From: Rhizorhabdus histidinilytica
GTDB taxonomy: Bacteria > Pseudomonadota > Alphaproteobacteria > Sphingomonadales > Sphingomonadaceae
Assembly: GCF_900167915.1 (NCBI RefSeq)
Contig: NZ_FUYM01000004.1
Coordinates: 1-64,000 of the forward strand
DNA: 64,000 nucleotides
Direction: 5' to 3'
Part shown: piece by piece, positions 56,002 to 64,000 of the stretch
Layout: the number at the start of each line of letters is the position of its first letter
Numbering within the stretch: position 1 is the stretch's first letter
The notes under the pieces: model-generated
Seen by the model: the letters and a program-made list of their open reading frames with translations, nothing else
The model's database searches: none
What the model was told of the DNA's origin: nothing
Translations under genes and position numbers: made by a program

Positions 56002-56658
56002 ATGTCCAGATTGCATCTTTATGCCGACGAAGCCGGTGATTTCGTTTTTAAAAGAAACGGGAAGGCAAGTAAATATTATATCCTCTGCACGATAGGCATC
56101 GAGGATTGTTCTATTAGTCATCAGCTTCACAACCTGCGCCGACAGTTGGCATGGGATCAGAAACCTGTCTCCGATTATTTCCATTGCACGACTGACAAAC
56201 AAGAAGTCCGTGATGAAGTTTTCCGCATAATCTGCGAGCATGATTTCACAGTGCATGCCACGGTCATGGAGAAGTCCAAGGCACAGCCACAAGTTAGAGT
56301 GAGCGAGGAGCGATTTTATCAATACGCTTGGCTTTACCACTTGAGGTATTCTGGCAGAATATATCGCGGGAGTTACGATGAGTTCCACCTGACTGCCGCG
56401 ACGATCGGCGTTAAAAAGAAGAGAACAGCCTTCGAGGATGCTGTCCGTGATGTCTGCAACCAGACCGTCAACACTTCCCAGTGGCGCACATCATTCTGGC
56501 CGTCGCAGTCCGATCCGTGCCTACAGATGGCGGACTATTGCACCTGGGCTATTCAGCGGAAATGGGAGATGGGGTGCACGCGCTCTTACGACTTGATCAA
56601 GAGCAGGATTGTATATGAGTACGATCTTTGGCGGCGCGGCAGCACTCATTGGTATTGA
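56002..56658 (+). CDS. DUF3800 protein (RNase H-like fold), prophage accessory
   Basis: 218 residues. HLYADEAGDFVFKRNGKASK begins with the family's DEAGD motif. The middle is variable, and the end PCLQMADYCTWAIQRKWEMG has the second acidic signature (QMADY). DUF3800 proteins are predicted nucleases and turn up often in phages and near defence genes. The codon use is markedly more AT-rich than that of the surrounding genes, so it was acquired separately. It reads against the late operon. Confidence 0.85.
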   Translation: MSRLHLYADEAGDFVFKRNGKASKYYILCTIGIEDCSISHQLHNLRRQLAWDQKPVSDYFHCTTDKQEVRDEVFRIICEHDFTVHATVMEKSKAQPQVRVSEERFYQYAWLYHLRYSGRIYRGSYDEFHLTAATIGVKKKRTAFEDAVRDVCNQTVNTSQWRTSFWPSQSDPCLQMADYCTWAIQRKWEMGCTRSYDLIKSRIVYEYDLWRRGSTHWY

Positions 56659-56716
56659 GTTGCGGCCGCATCCTCAGCTATCTCACGAAGTGCCCAGGGG
56701 CCCTTATCACTGAGTG

Positions 56717-56735
56717 CCAACCGCGCTGCGGTTGG
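56717..56735 (+). terminator. Hairpin after the DUF3800 gene
   Basis: CCAACCGC and GCGGTTGG pair perfectly around GCT, in the 288-bp gene-free stretch 56659-56946. No T-run follows, so termination would need Rho or it is only a structure. Confidence 0.4.
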
Positions 56736-56946
56736 AGCACAAAGCGCCGTGATTGTCAACGTTCTAACACCCCCTCAACCGCCCTCCCCGATCGAACTTA
56801 TCCCATCGCACCGCGACGCCAGCTCGAATAGCAGAGCAGGAGTCGCACTTCTTCCTAAGCGTGGACAACTGGTGATGATGCCTCGCGGCTTGCTCCAGTC
56901 CTGATCACTCGACATAAGCGCCTCGGGACGCAGCGGGGGCGCAGCG

Positions 56947-57552
56947 ATGAGATTGAAGCCATCCGATCAGCAGATCGAGATCATGCTCGCCGCCGCTGCT
57001 TCTGGCGGCACCGTAGGGGCAGCAGTTTTGTTCCAGCATCTTGGCGGAGAAACCAACGACATCCTCGGTTTCCTCGGCGCAATGGTCGGAGCATCCGCCA
57101 CAATATGGGGGGCTCTCTTCGTGGAAGACCGGCGAGCATCCACAGCCAACCGCCAAGAGGTTAGGGCCACTGCGGAAATCGTCAGGTTCGCACCCGCCCT
57201 GATCGACGAGGTGGCCAATGTGCTCGACCTTGCCCGCACCAGCAATTACAACATGGAAGATCTTGAGATAAGCCTCGAAGCGCAATGCGACGTACTGCGC
57301 ACCATCGCCGCGACGGCAATGGAGGCCGCCGATCGAGCGGTCACCTTTAGGTTTGACCTGCGGGTGCATTTGAGGCGCTTCTCGGTTGCCACAACAGATC
57401 TGGTCGAGGCGTTTACAGGCCGCCCAATCCTGCGCGTCATCCGCGACCAGCAAAGTCGAAATATCCGTCAGGCATTTGATACAACCTACGGTTACATCGA
57501 CGTTGCCCGGGAAAAGGTTGAACTGGCGCTCACAGCTCTCGATAGAAGCTGA
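56947..57552 (+). CDS. Membrane protein with cytosolic helical domain, prophage accessory
   Basis: 201 residues. Two hydrophobic helices near the N-terminus (MLAAAASGGTVGAAVLFQHL; DILGFLGAMVGASATIWGAL) form a hairpin. The remaining 140 residues are helical and charged (VRFAPALIDEVANVLDLART; AQCDVLRTIAATAMEAADRA), with no known motif. Two-helix anchors with a large cytosolic part resemble phage-exclusion proteins, but there is no direct evidence. It is the last gene of the plus-strand island and convergent with terminase. Confidence 0.55.
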   Translation: MRLKPSDQQIEIMLAAAASGGTVGAAVLFQHLGGETNDILGFLGAMVGASATIWGALFVEDRRASTANRQEVRATAEIVRFAPALIDEVANVLDLARTSNYNMEDLEISLEAQCDVLRTIAATAMEAADRAVTFRFDLRVHLRRFSVATTDLVEAFTGRPILRVIRDQQSRNIRQAFDTTYGYIDVAREKVELALTALDRS

Positions 57553-57631
57553 CATCACCCCGCCCCCGCCAAATCATTGGAATCCATCCCCATCGACGGC
57601 CGCATCGCGATCACCGGCCAGCCCACAGCCC

Positions 57632-59212
57632 TCACCCGAACATGCTCCCCTCGCTATCGGGCATAGCCGGCGGCCTGTAGTCGGTCGGCGTGTCCACCTT
57701 GGCGATGGTCGGGACGATCGCGGGATGAGCCATGTCGAGAGCACGGCCGATGTTCGCCGCTGCATCCACCTCATCATCGTGCTTACCTGCCGGAAACTGC
57801 TTGTACTGCGCGATGACCTCGCTGCCGAGAGACCCAACCGGGATATGCACCTCTCCCATCGACGCCTTTGCTTGGAATGGTTGCGCTTTCGTCGGCTTGT
57901 CGGATCCGTGCGGGCTTAGAGGCTCAATCCGGCAATAGATCCGGTGCTTGCGCATCGCGGCGATAATGAACGGCTTGGACGCTTTCCAATTGTTGTCGTC
58001 CTCGGGGAACCAGCAGAGCGGTTTCCACTTGCGGATCAGCGGCAACGCGCCCTCGGCCGCGACCGCCTGCTCCCCTGTGTGTTCGTCGATCTGGATGCCC
58101 ATCGCCTTGTCGATCGTGCCTTGGGTACGAAATCCATCGAGCAGCCAGATGTGCTGACTGGCGTCGACACCCCAGATGCGCAGAACATTGAAGTCAGAAT
58201 CCTGTGCATCGCCGGGCGCGTGATCGCTGGTCATGTAGATGTTGAGGTTCTTCGGCGCGACCTCGTACCGCTTGAACCACGCCTCCTTAAAGAACAGCCC
58301 CTCTTCCGGCGCCGGCTTCTGCTGATAGAGGCTGGTCCAAGTCCGCACATTTCGTTGAAATGGCCGCCAGTGTTCATGACTGAACCACTCCGGCCAAAGC
58401 GTTTCACCCATCGACCGGCCTAGTGGATCGTCCGCCGCATCGGCGATGGCTGGCAAGCAAATCACGTACCAGCGCCGACCGTCGCGTCCGTCGAACCAAC
58501 CGCTTTCACCCCGCCATCCGTCAGGCAAGATACGGCCGGCCGGATCATCTTCATGCCACCTAGTCAGGATCATCACTTGTGGCGCCCCTGGGATCAGCCG
58601 TGAGCAGAAATCGTCCGTGTAGGCATCCCACGTCTTGTCCCGGATCACCTGGCTCTCGGCCGCTTCACGGCCTCGGATAGGATCATCGAGGACGCCAAGC
58701 GCCGCCCGGTTGCCTGTCAGGCCCGAGAGGATGCCCCCGGCCATATATTCGCTGCCATTATCCAGCATCCATTCGTCAGCCGCCGTCTTCGATGGATCGA
58801 GGCTTCGACCGAGCAGGTTGGCGAATGATCGCGACTGGATCAGTTGACGCGCCCTTCTGCCCTGCTTTGACGCGATATTGCTGGCGTAGCTGGCGAGAAT
58901 GACATGTCGCCGCGGTTTGCGGCTCATGAACCACGGAATGAACACCACGTCGCTGTAGGTGCTCTTTGCGCTGCCCGGCGGCATCAACACCATGAGATTG
59001 GGGATCAGTCCACCTTCAACCCTTTGCAGGCAGTCCAGCAGTAGAGCGTGGTGAGCAGCCAGTGATCCGATCTTCATGATCGAGAAGCCGTCCTCGTCCT
59101 CCGCATCACTCAGCGGGACGGTCGGGATATCGACCATGCAGGCGAAATCGGGGAGGCTGTTCTGCGCGAGATCCCGCCTCACCGCCTGTATCAAGTCGCT
59201 GTCGATCAGCAT
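57632..59212 (-). CDS. Terminase large subunit
   Basis: 526 residues. The ATPase has Walker A MPPGSAKSTYSDVVFIPWFM and Walker B LGVLDDPIRGREAAE. The RNase H-like nuclease follows, with YMTSDHAPGDAQDSDFNVLR and the last acidic motif GKHDDEVDAAANIGRALD. It packages DNA through the portal. The ATG overlaps the small-terminase stop (TGATG). Between this gene and the portal lies the plus-strand island, an unusual interruption. Confidence 0.93.
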   Translation of the reverse strand: MLIDSDLIQAVRRDLAQNSLPDFACMVDIPTVPLSDAEDEDGFSIMKIGSLAAHHALLLDCLQRVEGGLIPNLMVLMPPGSAKSTYSDVVFIPWFMSRKPRRHVILASYASNIASKQGRRARQLIQSRSFANLLGRSLDPSKTAADEWMLDNGSEYMAGGILSGLTGNRAALGVLDDPIRGREAAESQVIRDKTWDAYTDDFCSRLIPGAPQVMILTRWHEDDPAGRILPDGWRGESGWFDGRDGRRWYVICLPAIADAADDPLGRSMGETLWPEWFSHEHWRPFQRNVRTWTSLYQQKPAPEEGLFFKEAWFKRYEVAPKNLNIYMTSDHAPGDAQDSDFNVLRIWGVDASQHIWLLDGFRTQGTIDKAMGIQIDEHTGEQAVAAEGALPLIRKWKPLCWFPEDDNNWKASKPFIIAAMRKHRIYCRIEPLSPHGSDKPTKAQPFQAKASMGEVHIPVGSLGSEVIAQYKQFPAGKHDDEVDAAANIGRALDMAHPAIVPTIAKVDTPTDYRPPAMPDSEGSMFG

Positions 59213-59526
59213 CAGAGCGCCAGTTTCGCGATCTCCCGCTTTGCCTCAAGCGACAGACCAGAAACATCGATCTTGTTCCGGATGGGCGGCGCCTCATCGT
59301 CACCACTGATCGGCTGCGTTGGCTTTCCCCAACCACGGTCCAGAAGAGCTGTCGATGCGGCCACGATCGCGGCGGGCGGGCTCGCGTCGTCCCTGATCAC
59401 CTTCACCAGCGCATTGAGCGCAATTTCGGTGTGCTGCCGCGCCATCTCCCGCAGCGACATGCCATTAGCCAGGACAGCCTTCGGCCTTCCTGACGGGTTT
59501 CCAGATTGCCCTTTTTGAAACGGCAT
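59212..59526 (-). CDS. Small terminase-like DUF5681 protein
   Basis: 104 residues from MPFQKGQSGN. The N-terminus (FQKGQSGNPSGRPKAVLANG) is the DUF5681 signature, with a basic Gly/Pro arm. The rest is helical (SLREMARQHTEIALNALVKV; AAIVAASTALLDRGWGKPTQ), as in small terminases that choose the packaging site. It is directly coupled to the large subunit. Confidence 0.75.
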   Translation of the reverse strand: MPFQKGQSGNPSGRPKAVLANGMSLREMARQHTEIALNALVKVIRDDASPPAAIVAASTALLDRGWGKPTQPISGDDEAPPIRNKIDVSGLSLEAKREIAKLAL

Positions 59527-59544
59527 AGCTATCAACCTACCCCG

Positions 59545-59923
59545 TCAACCCGCCTTCCGAAGCTTTAGACTGCCGGCGGGGACCTCGATGCCGAACCTGC
59601 GGCACAGGTCGATGGTTCGGTCAGCGGTCAACCCGGGTGGGACGGCGCCATGCTTCGCCGCCCATCCCAGAATTGCGAGCAGCAGGTTGTGCGAGCCCAT
59701 CGCTTCGGGCGTCTGCGAGGTGTCGACCTGCGGGAGGGCAAGGCCTTCGCCACGACGGATGCCGCGGTCGTTGTAATCACCCCGGCGGAGATAGGTCAGG
59801 CGCATGTTGATCGCCTCGGGCGTTCGACCGGGCAGGAAGCGCTCGGACATCTCCGGTGCGGAGATGCCCAGCAATGGCGCGGATATCTTCCTCCTCGGCC
59901 CAAACGTTGTTCAGATTAGCCAC
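59545..59923 (-). pseudogene. Myb/SANT-like DNA-binding protein, frameshifted
   Basis: From a GTG at 59923 the frame gives MANLNNVWAEEEDIRAI and then loses sense. The +1 frame from about 59874 continues LLGISAPEMSERFLPGRTPE, AINMRLTYLRRGDYNDRG to the stop at 59545. Joined, W-x-x-EED ... LPGRTPEAINMRLTYL is the pattern of Myb/SANT-like helix-turn-helix domains. One extra or missing base near 59865-59875 explains the split. Alternatively the second part starts at TTG 59874. It may be a terminase-region regulator. Confidence 0.55.
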
Positions 59924-59974
59924 GCCAGCCTCTCATCATTCATGGATTTGTGCATGCTCAAAGCTGCGTCACGC

Positions 59975-60283
59975 CTATTCGCGCTCGTGCCGATATTGAT
60001 CGGGGAGGCAATCGTCCGCGAGCATCGACCGATATTCGGGGATGACGAGCAGCGCTTCGTGCACCTTTTCGGACGGAATGTCGTGGAAGGCAGTGACGTG
60101 CCAAGCCTCGATCATGAGCTGGAGCTTCTGACCACGATCGTCCAACTTACCCCAGTATGCGAAGCAAGCCCCCACGCTCGACCGATAACGATCGGACCTT
60201 CCAGCTCGATCAGGATGTCGGACCACCTCGACATCCTCACCGCGAGTCCAGCAAATCATCGCGTTCTCAATCGGAATATCCAT
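59975..60283 (-). CDS. Phage hypothetical protein
   Basis: 102 residues from MDIPIENAMI, with GCGGGGA upstream. The frame is open to 60325 but earlier starts lack a ribosome site. Aromatic segments (CFAYWGKLDDRGQKLQLMIE, AWHVTAFHDIPSEKVHEALL) show a compact fold without known motif. It follows the iteron-like repeats and is the first gene after the replication block. Confidence 0.55.
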   Translation of the reverse strand: MDIPIENAMICWTRGEDVEVVRHPDRAGRSDRYRSSVGACFAYWGKLDDRGQKLQLMIEAWHVTAFHDIPSEKVHEALLVIPEYRSMLADDCLPDQYRHERE

Positions 60284-60308
60284 TTTCAATCCCCGCATTG
60301 TGATCGCT

Positions 60309-60497
60309 CTAGCCACTTTAGCCACTCTCGCCGGGCCCCCGGCTAAAGGCCGGCCAGACAGTGGAAAATGTCAACAGCGAGAGAGATATTATGTTTAAAA
60401 GACAATAGGATAGGCCGCTCCCATTCCCTGTAGAAATGGAGATAAAAGACCCGTCACTGTCGAACGCTAGCCAGACTTTAGCCGGCAGGTGGCTAGA
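60309..60497. repeat. Iteron-like GTGGCTAAA repeats
   Basis: Copies of the 9-mer GTGGCTAAA and variants, listed on either strand: tandem at 60325-60309 (GTGGCTAAA then GTGGCTAGA-like), GGCTAAAGG at 60341, TTTAGCC at 60477, and GTGGCTAGA at 60489. CTAGCCA (60467) and TGGCTAG (60490) form an inverted pair. Three tandem copies recur at 60880-60906 inside the next gene. The stretch 60284-60498 has no gene. Confidence 0.6.
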
Positions 60498-60498
60498 G

Positions 60499-61053
60499 TT
60501 ATGGCCCGCCGCGCATCGCATATGCCTCCCACACCGGAACGGCGCGCGATCGGTCGAACCGACGCCAACGCAACTGATTGCCATGATCGACGGTCAGGAC
60601 GATGCTTTCGACATCGACCCGATGGATTTCGATGGGACCGCTCCAGCTCCACAAGAGCAGCGCCAACCCGTTCCTGTCAGCGCGAGCGGCCGAAATATCG
60701 GGGTTTGAGCCATAAACCTCCAGGACATCCCAGCCCCGGGCAACGAGATCACCGCCCCACTGCTGATCGATCTGGAGGCAGGTCCAGACCAGTCGGTCCC
60801 ATCGCTCCATCGGCATGTGCATAGGAGCCGGAAGCGCCTTCAACAGGCGCAATCCCTCTGACCATGGACGGCCGGGGGCGGCTAAAGTGGCTAAAGCGGC
60901 TAAACTTTCGCGTCCATCACGACGGGCATCGCGGAAGCGGGAGAACCGCGCGGCCTTGATGCCTGCCTCGAAACCGTCCGCAATCGCGGGTTCCGTCGAA
61001 GCTATGGCCGGCTTCAATACCGGGATGAAGGGGACATATTCCTTAGCGGACAT
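60499..61053 (-). CDS. Phage hypothetical protein of the replication region
   Basis: 184 residues. RESLAALATLAAPGRPWSEG contains a three-fold Leu-Ala-x repeat encoded by the tandem GGCTAAAGY repeat. The C-terminal part (GWDVLEVYGSNPDISAARAD, LLLWSWSGPIEIHRVDVESI) is a small mixed fold with no recognised family. It overlaps the DUF3987 gene by 11 bases, so it belongs to the replication operon. Confidence 0.6.
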   Translation of the reverse strand: MSAKEYVPFIPVLKPAIASTEPAIADGFEAGIKAARFSRFRDARRDGRESLAALATLAAPGRPWSEGLRLLKALPAPMHMPMERWDRLVWTCLQIDQQWGGDLVARGWDVLEVYGSNPDISAARADRNGLALLLWSWSGPIEIHRVDVESIVLTVDHGNQLRWRRFDRSRAVPVWEAYAMRGGP

Positions 61054-62557
61054 TGACGACCCAAGCCTCCTTGCAGCGCTTGCCGTCGATGGTGGTTCCG
61101 GCAGGAATGGGCGTCAGATGGTCGTTGCGCGCCAGGAGCGCGCAAATCTCGCGGACGCGATCCACCGGCAGTTTGCGCAACGAACGCGGCGCGCGCTGCT
61201 GGATATGGCTCATGCCTATCTCAGGCGCGGCATACTTGTCCTTCAACCACTCAGAGAGTTCCTCCGCCTCCAGGATGAGCTGGTCGACCACGCCGTGATC
61301 AGCGAGCCGCAAGGCCTCGCTGATATAGAAGTTCATGAGCTGGATTCCGGCCGCCATATACTCTGCGCGGATCGTCGCCTCACGCCGACCGACCTGAAAG
61401 ACATGGATCACCGCCGCCAGGCGGCAGGCATTTTCAGCGGCCTTGCCGGCGAAACCGCGAATACCCGAGAGGATACCGCCCTTCCCCTGCTGCTGCTCGA
61501 TATGATTATAGAACTCCCAGAAGAGCCGCTGGCCCTCGGGATCGAATGACAGTTCGGCCCGTTCGAGCGCGTTCATCCGCTCGGGGTTCATCGGCAATTG
61601 CGTGCGGATGATCGTAGCCAATCGCTCCTTGAAGTCGGCGAGAGCGTCCGCGATCTCAACCGGCTCGATCGCCCCGACTTCATGCAGGCGGGTCCCGGCC
61701 AGGGTCTTCGGCTTGGCCGGCAGCATGCGGGCAAGGAAGCCTTGCTCGCGCATCTCCTGGTTGCCGAACATGCGATCGACGTAGAAGCTCTGAAACATGA
61801 CGTGGAACGAGAAGGCGCGGCCGGGGAGATATTTATAGCCCTCCCCCTTCGTCAGGGTCTTGATCGGCTTGCCGTCCCACAGATCGGAATAGGCGGCGAT
61901 GGTTGCCGTCAGGTTCTCGTCGGACATGCCCCAGCTTCCAAGCCAGGCGCCGCCGTCGTTGTGATACAGGCCGACCGAAGGCCGGCCGTGCTCGAGGATG
62001 TGAAGAACGCCCTGCGTGGATCCCGGCGGGACGATCATCGCCGGCAATAGCGGTTCCTGAGGCGGCGCACCGTGCCGCTCGACCGCTTCGCGGATCTGGG
62101 CGTAATCGCCCTTATGGTCCTTGGCGATCTGGTCCTTGATCGATTTCCACGAGGCGTGTGCTGACTGGTAGATGAGCTTCTCGCGCTGATACTCGACGCT
62201 GAGATCGGCTTCATGTTCGTCGATCGCGGCACAGGCGAGCTTGTCCGATGCGGTCTTTCTGTCTCCGGAGTCGGCAACGGTCGTCAGGAAGAGCGAGACC
62301 GGCTTCACTTCGAGAGTGGGCAGACGAACCACGACATGGCCCTGGACTGCCAGGGCTACGGCCGACAGGACCGAATGAGCCGCCAGGGCATCGGGCACCT
62401 GGACCCGGCGCATGATCGAGCGGGTGGCCGCCGCGGCGATAACGCCCAACGCATCGACGGGATATGGATCAGGGTCGACCGGCGTCCCCCGCAGCGGGAT
62501 CGGCTCGGGCCTGCGCACCTCGGCTTGGGCCGCATTGGCGGCAAAGGCCCCGCTCAC
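61043..62557 (-). CDS. DUF3987 helicase-like phage replication protein
   Basis: 504 residues. DALGVIAAAATRSIMRRVQV, LAVQGHVVVRLPTLEVKPVS and LFLTTVADSGDRKTASDKLA match DUF3987 (YfjI-like); the GDRKT loop is at the Walker A position. LYHNDGGAWLGSWGMSDENL and RAFSFHVMFQSFYVDRMFGN follow. It acts with the primase in phage or plasmid replication. It overlaps the primase stop by four bases (ATGA). Confidence 0.85.
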   Translation of the reverse strand: MSGAFAANAAQAEVRRPEPIPLRGTPVDPDPYPVDALGVIAAAATRSIMRRVQVPDALAAHSVLSAVALAVQGHVVVRLPTLEVKPVSLFLTTVADSGDRKTASDKLACAAIDEHEADLSVEYQREKLIYQSAHASWKSIKDQIAKDHKGDYAQIREAVERHGAPPQEPLLPAMIVPPGSTQGVLHILEHGRPSVGLYHNDGGAWLGSWGMSDENLTATIAAYSDLWDGKPIKTLTKGEGYKYLPGRAFSFHVMFQSFYVDRMFGNQEMREQGFLARMLPAKPKTLAGTRLHEVGAIEPVEIADALADFKERLATIIRTQLPMNPERMNALERAELSFDPEGQRLFWEFYNHIEQQQGKGGILSGIRGFAGKAAENACRLAAVIHVFQVGRREATIRAEYMAAGIQLMNFYISEALRLADHGVVDQLILEAEELSEWLKDKYAAPEIGMSHIQQRAPRSLRKLPVDRVREICALLARNDHLTPIPAGTTIDGKRCKEAWVVNVR

Positions 62558-63558
62558 TGGCGGATACCCCTGAGCTGATCATTCCAATCCTTGTAGCCAT
62601 TGGACGGCCACATCACGCGCACGGCCAAGCCGACATCGGTCAGTTCCTGAGCCGCCCTCTCCACCGCAGATCGTCCGGCCGCGTCGTTCTGGCCTGCGAT
62701 CAGGACGGATTTGACGACTTCGGGAAAGCGGATCATCGGCATCAGCGCCGTTCCGAGAGCGGCAAGGACCGTTTGACCCGGCATCTCCTGCGCGAGCGAA
62801 AGGGCGTCCTCAGGCCCCTCAGTGATGACGACTTCGGCGGCCGGCGGTCCAAGCCAGATAGCTCCACCAGCGACACGCCCGAGGCTCAGCTTGGATCGCC
62901 TCGGCTTCTGCCAGCGCTTATCGGCGCCATCATCGAGCAGGAATATCCGCTGAATCGCGACCAGATCGTCGCCGATGGTTACGGCGCCAAGCAGCGCGGG
63001 AAGCGCCCTGCCCCATTTGCCGGTTTCCTTGTCCCGCGCCGCCGGGACCATGCCGAAGCGGATCGAGGGCGGTAGCTCCATGTTTATGCCCCGTGAGCGG
63101 GCATAAACCGATGCCGGGGTCCCAGCCGTAGGAACCGCCGCATCCCAGAACGTGCGAGCCTCGGCAATCGCCTGCTCGCGTTCGGCAGCGTCCTCAGCAG
63201 CGCGTTGTGCGCGTTGCTCGGCCGAGACGATCGGAAGATCAGACACGCCCAGCCACGCAAGGGTATCGGTAAAGCCGAGCCCCTCCTTCGCCATGACGAA
63301 GCGAATGATGTCGCCAGACGCGCCACAGCCGAAGCTATGATAGGTCCCCTTCGCGTCGTTGACCCGCAGGCTGGGCGAACGCTCGTCATGGAAGACGCAG
63401 AGGCCTTGCAGCTCGCGCCCCGCCTTGCGGAGCTTGGTATATCGCCCGACGACATCGCTGATGTTGTGCAGCGACCGGGCATCTTCGACCCGCTGGCGGA
63501 ACTGGGCTTCCTCCGCTGGGTCGCGGGGCTGTGCGTTTCGGGGGTGCTTCCACATCAT
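62554..63558 (-). CDS. Phage DNA primase, CHC2 zinc finger and TOPRIM
   Basis: 334 residues. The zinc finger (GLCVFHDERSPSLRVNDAKG, HSFGCGASGDIIRFVMAKEG) lies at 50-95. The TOPRIM region has EVVITEGPEDALSLAQEM near 245 and VLIAGQNDAAGRSAVERAAQ near 285, where the usual DxD is weakened to NDA. It makes RNA primers and, with the DUF3987 protein, forms a split primase-helicase. The first Cys/His set appears complete. Confidence 0.85.
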   Translation of the reverse strand: MMWKHPRNAQPRDPAEEAQFRQRVEDARSLHNISDVVGRYTKLRKAGRELQGLCVFHDERSPSLRVNDAKGTYHSFGCGASGDIIRFVMAKEGLGFTDTLAWLGVSDLPIVSAEQRAQRAAEDAAEREQAIAEARTFWDAAVPTAGTPASVYARSRGINMELPPSIRFGMVPAARDKETGKWGRALPALLGAVTIGDDLVAIQRIFLLDDGADKRWQKPRRSKLSLGRVAGGAIWLGPPAAEVVITEGPEDALSLAQEMPGQTVLAALGTALMPMIRFPEVVKSVLIAGQNDAAGRSAVERAAQELTDVGLAVRVMWPSNGYKDWNDQLRGIRQ

Positions 63559-63635
63559 GCGGCGAAGCCTGACACGGGCGCGTTGTCGCCGTTACCGCCG
63601 TCATTGCAGATGACGTGCATGAGCGTTCCCGTCAT
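63555..63635 (-). CDS. 26-residue frame coupling two replication genes
   Basis: MTGTLMHVICNDGGNGDNAP, VSGFAA. The ATG overlaps the stop of the preceding gene (ATGA), and its TGA overlaps the primase start (ATGATG), so ribosomes would pass through it. It may be a true small protein or simply a translational bridge. Confidence 0.4.
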   Translation of the reverse strand: MTGTLMHVICNDGGNGDNAPVSGFAA

Positions 63636-63985
63636 TCCGATGCGCCATGGCTCTGCGCCAGCATGTCAAGCCAGCGGCGGGTGAGCGCATTTACCTTGCG
63701 GATGAGCTGGGCGTGCGGCCGAAGCTCCTCGGCCTCGGTGATGCCGTCAGCCTCGATCTCAATGATCGCCGGCAAGAGCATCGCCAGAGTGAGCGCGGCG
63801 CGATCGTCCGAGGAACAGATCGCCCCGGCCTCGGCCCATCGACCACCGGCCAGCCGTAGCAGCGGATCCGCAAACCGCCCTCCCCACACGTCGCAGCCGG
63901 CCAGGAAGGTCGGCAGGTCCATCGCCGACCCACCAGCCGCGTAGATCGCGGCGCGGTCCTCGGAGCGCCCCAGAACGCGGGCCAT
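63632..63985 (-). CDS. Phage hypothetical protein, possibly incomplete
   Basis: 117 residues from MARVLGRSED, but the frame has no stop up to the right edge (ITFKDMARV...), so this may be only the C-terminal part of a larger protein. It is helical, with ALTLAMLLPAIIEIEADGIT and LRPHAQLIRKVNALTRRWLD. No family is recognised. It lies upstream of the primase in the replication operon. Confidence 0.5.
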   Translation of the reverse strand: MARVLGRSEDRAAIYAAGGSAMDLPTFLAGCDVWGGRFADPLLRLAGGRWAEAGAICSSDDRAALTLAMLLPAIIEIEADGITEAEELRPHAQLIRKVNALTRRWLDMLAQSHGASE

Positions 63986-64000
63986 GTCCTTGAAGGTGAT

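Larger units (their letters stand above)
35000..64000. mobile_element. Prophage, podovirus type (left end; right end beyond window)
   Basis: A large serine recombinase starts the element. Cargo genes follow, then a continuous minus-strand set of lysis, tailspike, ejection, tail, capsid, scaffold, portal, terminase and replication genes up to the window edge. The short-tail gene set (gp4/gp10-like tail proteins, ejection proteins, beta-helix tailspike; no tape measure or contractile sheath) fits a podovirus with an N4-gp56-type capsid protein. The exact left boundary lies somewhere in 34.8-35.23 kb. Confidence 0.9.

Noticed and set aside
59551-59570. Fifth copy of the phage two-box element (CTAAAGCTTC)
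   Set aside because: It lies inside a coding end; the second box is missing at the 14-bp spacing.

Overview
The window is GC-rich DNA from an alphaproteobacterium, most likely a sphingomonad (order Sphingomonadales). The evidence is a GcrA and CcrM cell-cycle pair, a 1.5-kaa NAD-glutamate dehydrogenase, an S9 protein with a long Ala/Pro-rich N-terminal arm, a phaB-type acetoacetyl-CoA reductase and several small secreted proteins typical of that group. Assignment is by motif recognition only; no search was run.

Positions 1-34.8 kb are chromosome. In order: the end of an acyl-CoA (glutaryl-CoA type) dehydrogenase coupled to a class III CoA-transferase; a membrane-anchored flavin reductase fragment; NAD-glutamate dehydrogenase; a PAS protein; tRNA-Thr(CGT); an SLC13-type permease; phaB with a small ribbon-helix-helix protein; hemH translationally coupled to a molybdopterin hydroxylase large subunit; ctaA; rplM-rpsI with a strong terminator; a run of small secreted proteins, an S41 peptidase, two VOC proteins, a GNAT and an SH3 protein; a D-2-hydroxyacid dehydrogenase; an ABC-2 permease; gcrA; an I78 inhibitor lipoprotein; parE; folP; ccrM; rnhB; and an EgtD-like methyltransferase. 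REP-like palindromes (CCGTCA..CCGGCGGAGGCCGG) sit in three intergenic gaps. The gap upstream of ccrM carries an exceptional cluster of GANTC sites, the target of CcrM itself.

From about 35.0 kb to the right edge lies a large part of a prophage whose right end is outside the window. At its left end is a large serine recombinase whose ribosome-binding site lies inside a perfect inverted repeat. Next come cargo genes (nuclease-like, PBCV basic adaptor, DUF2513, a broken HicB). Then a long minus-strand programme, read right to left: replication (CHC2/TOPRIM primase, DUF3987 helicase-like protein), terminase, portal, scaffold, N4-gp56-type capsid, head-tail adaptor, gp10-like tail protein, three ejection proteins, a beta-helix tailspike and a lysis cassette. 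This is a podovirus plan. Many neighbouring genes are coupled by TGATG, TAATG or ATGA overlaps.

A plus-strand accessory island (two lipoproteins, two small membrane proteins, a DUF3800 protein) interrupts the late genes between terminase and portal. A two-box element, CTAAAGCAAG-N14-ATGATAARTC, occurs exactly at three transcription-unit starts of the late region with a weaker fourth copy, and probably is the phage late promoter or operator. Three lesions (a frameshifted head-tail adaptor, a frameshifted DNA-binding protein near terminase and a nonsense codon in hicB) suggest the prophage is decaying or that the sequence has local errors.
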